Assembly: GCF_029888045.1 (NCBI RefSeq)
Contig: NZ_JARXRN010000020.1
Location: 128,283 to 192,282, forward strand
Source: Luteimonas rhizosphaericola
Lineage (GTDB): Bacteria > Pseudomonadota > Gammaproteobacteria > Xanthomonadales > Xanthomonadaceae
Reading direction: 5' to 3'
DNA length: 64,000 nt
The notes beneath the pieces are model-generated. The model searched no databases and was not told the origin of the DNA. It saw only the letters and a list, made by a program, of their open reading frames with translations. Position numbers and translations under genes: made by a program. Below, piece by piece: positions 59,637 through 64,000 of this stretch (position 1 is its first letter; every line of letters starts with the position of its first letter).

Positions 59637-59649
59637 TCGGGTCCTGGTC

Positions 59650-62241
59650 TCAGGCCGCGACGCCCGCGGCCGTCTCCCGGTACTCGTCGATCTGGTCGAA
59701 GTTCATGTAGCGGTAGATCTCCGCGCCCTGATCGTTGATCACGCCGATGTCGGCCATGTACTCCTCGCGTGTCGGGATACGACCCAGGCGCGAGCAGATC
59801 GCCGCCAGTTCCGCCGAGCCGAGGAACACGTTGGAGTTGCGGCCCAGGCGATTGGGGAAGTTGCGCGTGGAGGTGGAGAACACCGTCGCGCCCTCGCGCA
59901 CCTGTGCCTGGTTGCCCATGCACAGCGAGCAGCCCGGCATTTCCATGCGCGCACCGGCGGTGCCGAAGGTGCCGTACACGCCTTCCTTGGTGAGTTCGGA
60001 GGCATCCATCTTGGTCGGCGGCGCGACCCACAGGCGGGTCGGGATATCGCGCTTGCCTTCCAGCAGCTTGGCCGCGGCGCGGAAGTGGCCGATGTTGGTC
60101 ATGCACGACCCGATGAAGACCTCGTCGATCGCGGTGCCGGCCACGTCCGAGAGCGACTTCACGTCGTCGGGATCGTTCGGGCAGGCCAGCAGCGGCTCGT
60201 GCACCTGCGCCAGGTCGATCTCGATCACCGCGGCGTACTCGGCGTCGGCGTCGGGTTCGAGCAGCTGCGGGTCGGCCAGCCACGCTTCCATCTTCGCGAT
60301 GCGGCGCGCCAGCGAGCGGGCGTCCGCATAACCTTCCGCGATCATCCACTTCAGCAGCGTGATGTTGCTGGTGAGGTACTCGATGATCGGCTCCTTGTTG
60401 AGCCGCACCGTGCAGCCGGCCGCCGAACGCTCGGCCGAGGCGTCGGACAGCTCGAACGCCTGCTCCACCTTCAGCTCCGGCAGTCCCTCGATCTCGAGGA
60501 TGCGGCCGGAGAAGATGTTCTTCTTGCCCTGCTTGGCCACCGTCAGCAGGCCCTGCTTGATGGCGTAGTACGGGATCGCGTTGACCAGGTCGCGCAGTGT
60601 GACGCCCGGCTGCATCTGGCCCTTGAAACGCACCAGCACCGACTCGGGCATGTCCAGCGGCATCACCCCGGTGGCCGCCGCGAACGCGACCAGGCCGGAG
60701 CCGGCCGGGAACGAGATGCCCACCGGGAAGCGCGTGTGCGAGTCGCCGCCGGTGCCCACCGTGTCGGGCAGCAGCATGCGGTTGAGCCAGCTGTGGATCA
60801 CGCCATCGCCCGGGCGCAGCGAGATACCGCCGCGGGTGGAGATGAACTCCGGCAGGGTGTGATGAGTCTTCACGTCCACCGGCTTCGGATACGCGGCGGT
60901 GTGGCAGAACGACTGCATCACCAGGTCGGCGGAGAAGCCCAGGCAGGCCAGGTCCTTCAGCTCGTCGCGGGTCATCGGGCCGGTGGTGTCCTGTGAGCCG
61001 ACCGAGGTCATCTTCGGCTCGCAGTAGGTGCCCGGGCGCACGCCTTGGCCTTCCGGCAGGCCGCAGGCGCGGCCAACCATCTTCTGCGCCAGCGAATAGC
61101 CCCTGCCAGTGTCGGCCGGCTGCTGCGGCTGGCGGAACAGGTCGGTCGCCGGCAGGCCCAGCGACTCGCGCGCCTTGGCGGTCAGACCGCGACCGATGAT
61201 CAGCGGGATGCGGCCACCGGCGCGCACCTCGTCGAAGAGCACCTCGGACTTGACCTGGAACTCGGCAATCACGAGCCCGTCCTTCAGCGCCTTGCCGGCG
61301 TAGGGGCGCAGCTCGACCACGTCGCCGTGGTGCATCTGAGAGACGTCGAGCTCGATCGGCAGCGCGCCGGCGTCCTCCATGGTGTTGTAGAAGATGGGCG
61401 CGATCTTGCTGCCCAGGCACACGCCGCCGGCGCGCTTGTTGGGGATGTACGGGATGTCGTCGCCGGTCCACCACAGCACCGAGTTGGTCGCCGACTTGCG
61501 GCTCGAACCGGTGCCGACCACGTCGCCGACGTAGGCGACCAGGTGACCCTTGTCCTTGAGCGCGAGGATCTCCTGGATCGGACCGCGCCTGCCGTCCTCC
61601 TCCGGCACGAACGGGGCGTCGGGACGCCGGTTCTTCAGCATCGCCAGCGCGTGCATCGGAATGTCCGGGCGGGTGGTGGCATCCGGCGCCGGCGACAGGT
61701 CGTCGGTGTTGGTCTCGCCGGGCACCTTGAACACGGTGATGGTGAGCGACTGCGGCACTTCGGGCTTGCTGGTGAACCACTCGGCGTCGGCCCAGCTCTG
61801 CAGCACGGCCCTGGCGTTGGCGTTGCCGGCCCTGGCCTTCTCCTCCACGTCGTGGAAGGCGTCGAACACCAGCAGGGTCTTCTTCAAGCCCTCGGCGGCG
61901 ATCGTTCCCATCGCAGCATCGTCGAGCAGGTCGACCAGCGGCGCGACGTTGTAGCCGCCGAGCATGGTTCCCAGCAGTTCAGTGGCGCGCTCGCGCGTGA
62001 TCAGTGGCGTCGACTCGGTGCCGAACGCCACGGCAGCCAGATAGGAGGCCTTGACCTTGGCGGCGTCGTCGACGCCGGCCGGAACGCGGTGGCTGATCAG
62101 GTCGACGAGGAAGGACTCCTCGCCGGCCGGGGGCTGCTTGATCAGTTCGATCACGTCCCCAGTCTGCTGCGCGCTCAGCGGCAGCGGCGGGATGCCTAGC
62201 GCTGCGCGCTCGGCGACGTGGTGGCGGTAGGCGTCCAGCAT
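59650..62241 (-). CDS. acnB: Aconitate hydratase B
   Basis: An 863-residue TCA-cycle enzyme interconverting citrate and isocitrate. It has the AcnB-specific N-terminal HEAT-like domain ([20 protein letters not shown]), then the swivelling domain, and the 4Fe-4S ligands in [12 protein letters not shown] (about 710) and CSLCMGNQA (about 769-772). AcnB can act as an mRNA-binding protein when the cluster is lost. Confidence 0.97.
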   Translation of the reverse strand: MLDAYRHHVAERAALGIPPLPLSAQQTGDVIELIKQPPAGEESFLVDLISHRVPAGVDDAAKVKASYLAAVAFGTESTPLITRERATELLGTMLGGYNVAPLVDLLDDAAMGTIAAEGLKKTLLVFDAFHDVEEKARAGNANARAVLQSWADAEWFTSKPEVPQSLTITVFKVPGETNTDDLSPAPDATTRPDIPMHALAMLKNRRPDAPFVPEEDGRRGPIQEILALKDKGHLVAYVGDVVGTGSSRKSATNSVLWWTGDDIPYIPNKRAGGVCLGSKIAPIFYNTMEDAGALPIELDVSQMHHGDVVELRPYAGKALKDGLVIAEFQVKSEVLFDEVRAGGRIPLIIGRGLTAKARESLGLPATDLFRQPQQPADTGRGYSLAQKMVGRACGLPEGQGVRPGTYCEPKMTSVGSQDTTGPMTRDELKDLACLGFSADLVMQSFCHTAAYPKPVDVKTHHTLPEFISTRGGISLRPGDGVIHSWLNRMLLPDTVGTGGDSHTRFPVGISFPAGSGLVAFAAATGVMPLDMPESVLVRFKGQMQPGVTLRDLVNAIPYYAIKQGLLTVAKQGKKNIFSGRILEIEGLPELKVEQAFELSDASAERSAAGCTVRLNKEPIIEYLTSNITLLKWMIAEGYADARSLARRIAKMEAWLADPQLLEPDADAEYAAVIEIDLAQVHEPLLACPNDPDDVKSLSDVAGTAIDEVFIGSCMTNIGHFRAAAKLLEGKRDIPTRLWVAPPTKMDASELTKEGVYGTFGTAGARMEMPGCSLCMGNQAQVREGATVFSTSTRNFPNRLGRNSNVFLGSAELAAICSRLGRIPTREEYMADIGVINDQGAEIYRYMNFDQIDEYRETAAGVAA

Positions 62242-62280
62242 CGGGGTCTCCGGGAATGGTGTGGAATGGAGTGGAACCGG

Positions 62281-62679
62281 TCAGGCCTTGGGCACGATGA
62301 GCTTCAGGCCCTTGAAATAGTCGCGGTGGAAGGCGGCGTCGAAGGTCACCAGCCCGTCGCACTGCAGCAACGCATGCGCACCCACGAGGAAATCGGCGAG
62401 CGGCCTGGGTTCGCCTCCGCGCTGGCGGAGCCGGCGCAGCATCTCCCCCGCGCGCAATGCGGACTTGGACTCGACCGCGCTGAAATGCACGCCCATCTCC
62501 TCCAGCGCCGCCAGCGCCTCGGCGCCGTTGCGCAGCGCGGCGCTCACCTGCGCCAGTGCCGCGTCGCAGACCACCACGCGCCCGCCGCCCAGGCACTGGC
62601 GCAGGCTGGTCTCGACCGCATCGGCGCGCGGGCCGTCGGCCAGCAGCTCGACCAGGACCGGGGCGTCGACCGCGATCAT
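62281..62679 (-). CDS. PIN-domain toxin, VapC-like
   Basis: A 132-residue PIN domain. Acidic residues: Asp5 in MIAVDAPVLVELL, Asp in PLADFLVGAHAL (about 96) and Asp in LVTFDAAFHRDY (about 113). The expected Glu of the second motif (LxxE) is Gln in AALAQVSAAL (about 43), so the active site may be weakened. VapC toxins cut tRNA or rRNA. The start overlaps the stop of the antitoxin gene by four bases. Confidence 0.88.
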   Translation of the reverse strand: MIAVDAPVLVELLADGPRADAVETSLRQCLGGGRVVVCDAALAQVSAALRNGAEALAALEEMGVHFSAVESKSALRAGEMLRRLRQRGGEPRPLADFLVGAHALLQCDGLVTFDAAFHRDYFKGLKLIVPKA

Positions 62680-62882
62680 CCCTTCGCCTTGGCCGGCTCG
62701 CTGCCCGCATCGAGCGCGAACTTGCCGCGCACGCGGGAGATCGCGTCGTCCACGTGCTTGCTCAGGACGATGCGGCTGCCCTCCAGTTCGACCTTGAGCA
62801 CGCTGCCCTTGGTCAGCCCGAGCGCATCGCGCACCGCCTTGGGCAAGGTGATCTGGCCGCGTTCGGCAACGGTGGCTTCCAT
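62676..62882 (-). CDS. AbrB/MazE-type antitoxin, VapB-like
   Basis: A 68-residue protein starting MEATVAERGQITLPKAVRDALGL: the swapped-hairpin AbrB DNA-binding fold, followed by a C-terminal tail that would block the PIN toxin. A GGAG ribosome-binding site lies about six bases before the ATG at 62882; an ATG at 62894 is less well placed. The pair sits between acnB and acnA, and is divergent from acnA. Confidence 0.9.
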   Translation of the reverse strand: MEATVAERGQITLPKAVRDALGLTKGSVLKVELEGSRIVLSKHVDDAISRVRGKFALDAGSEPAKAKG

Positions 62883-62904
62883 CGCATGCTCCACGGACGT
62901 GGCG

Positions 62905-62939
62905 GTATGGACAGATTATACATACTTCATGCTCCATAC
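62905..62939 (-). promoter_or_regulatory. Probable vapBC promoter and operator
   Basis: The perfect -10 TATAAT (minus strand, 62915-62920) lies inside the inverted repeat GTATGGA/TCCATAC (62905-62911 and 62933-62939). This suits autoregulation by VapB. No good -35 is visible. Confidence 0.65.
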
Positions 62940-63048
62940 TGACGCGCCCATACCCGGTTTCGCCCCCGGGTCGCGTCGCCGGCCCGACACACCGACCGGC
63001 GTAGACTCGGGCCCAGCCTGAAGCCCGCAGCCACAGGAGCCCCCCGTC

Positions 63049-64000
<952 letters not shown>

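Overview
The window looks like a chromosomal segment of a high-GC gammaproteobacterium of the family Xanthomonadaceae (Luteimonas/Lysobacter type). This rests on GC-rich codon use almost throughout and on the housekeeping order rarA, lolA, ftsK, ald, trxB, GNAT, aat, infA, DUF885 peptidase, clpA, clpS, nudJ, mnmA, hflD, acnB and acnA, which resembles that of the family. No database search was possible. Family names come from motifs read in the translations.

Layout. 1-7.1 kb is a surface cluster: a CadC-like winged-helix/TPR regulator, a YadA-like trimeric autotransporter with a collagen-like tract, and a secreted subtilase. 7.2-8.85 kb holds a GacA/UvrY-type response regulator, an AAC(3)-I-type acetyltransferase and a YnfA-type membrane protein. 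8.87-19.59 kb is a compact 10.7-kb integrated element. It lies in the 3' end of a tRNA-Ser(UGA) gene between 20-bp direct repeats. It carries an integrase, an AlpA-like regulator, small proteins, a RepA-like ATPase followed by a dense GCAAC repeat cluster, a LamG protein, a gp10-like tail protein, a tape-measure protein, and terminase genes in which the ATPase and nuclease are separate ORFs. No capsid, portal, protease or lysis gene is visible, so it resembles a satellite or a very reduced prophage.

19.7-35.1 kb is core and metabolic: lysR/azoR, serS, two TonB-like proteins, the aroA-pheA-serC block, msrPQ, an FHA protein, polyhydroxyalkanoate-associated proteins, a membrane-bound Mrr-like protein, an acyl-CoA-binding protein and a TetR regulator, then tRNA-Val(CAC). 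35.7-36.9 kb is a membrane-anchored quinone oxidoreductase-like gene.

37.3-40.24 kb is visibly AT-richer and all its genes are on the minus strand. They are separated by sites with the architecture of integron attC sites, and one is exactly 59 bp and closely resembles the aadA-type 59-base element. No integron integrase is present, so this is a cluster of attC sites lacking an integrase (CALIN). Its cargo is a DUF262 protein overlapping an Rx4H HEPN protein (a candidate defence or toxin-antitoxin pair in one cassette), a two-TM zinc-ribbon protein, and an orphan 195-residue protein. This array and the capsid-less element are the two most unusual parts of the window.

40.5-64 kb returns to core genes: rarA, a secreted protein, lolA, ftsK, ald, trxB, aat, infA, a DUF885 peptidase, clpA and clpS, the nudJ-mnmA-hflD operon, acnB, a vapBC-like toxin-antitoxin pair, and acnA, which is cut by the window end.
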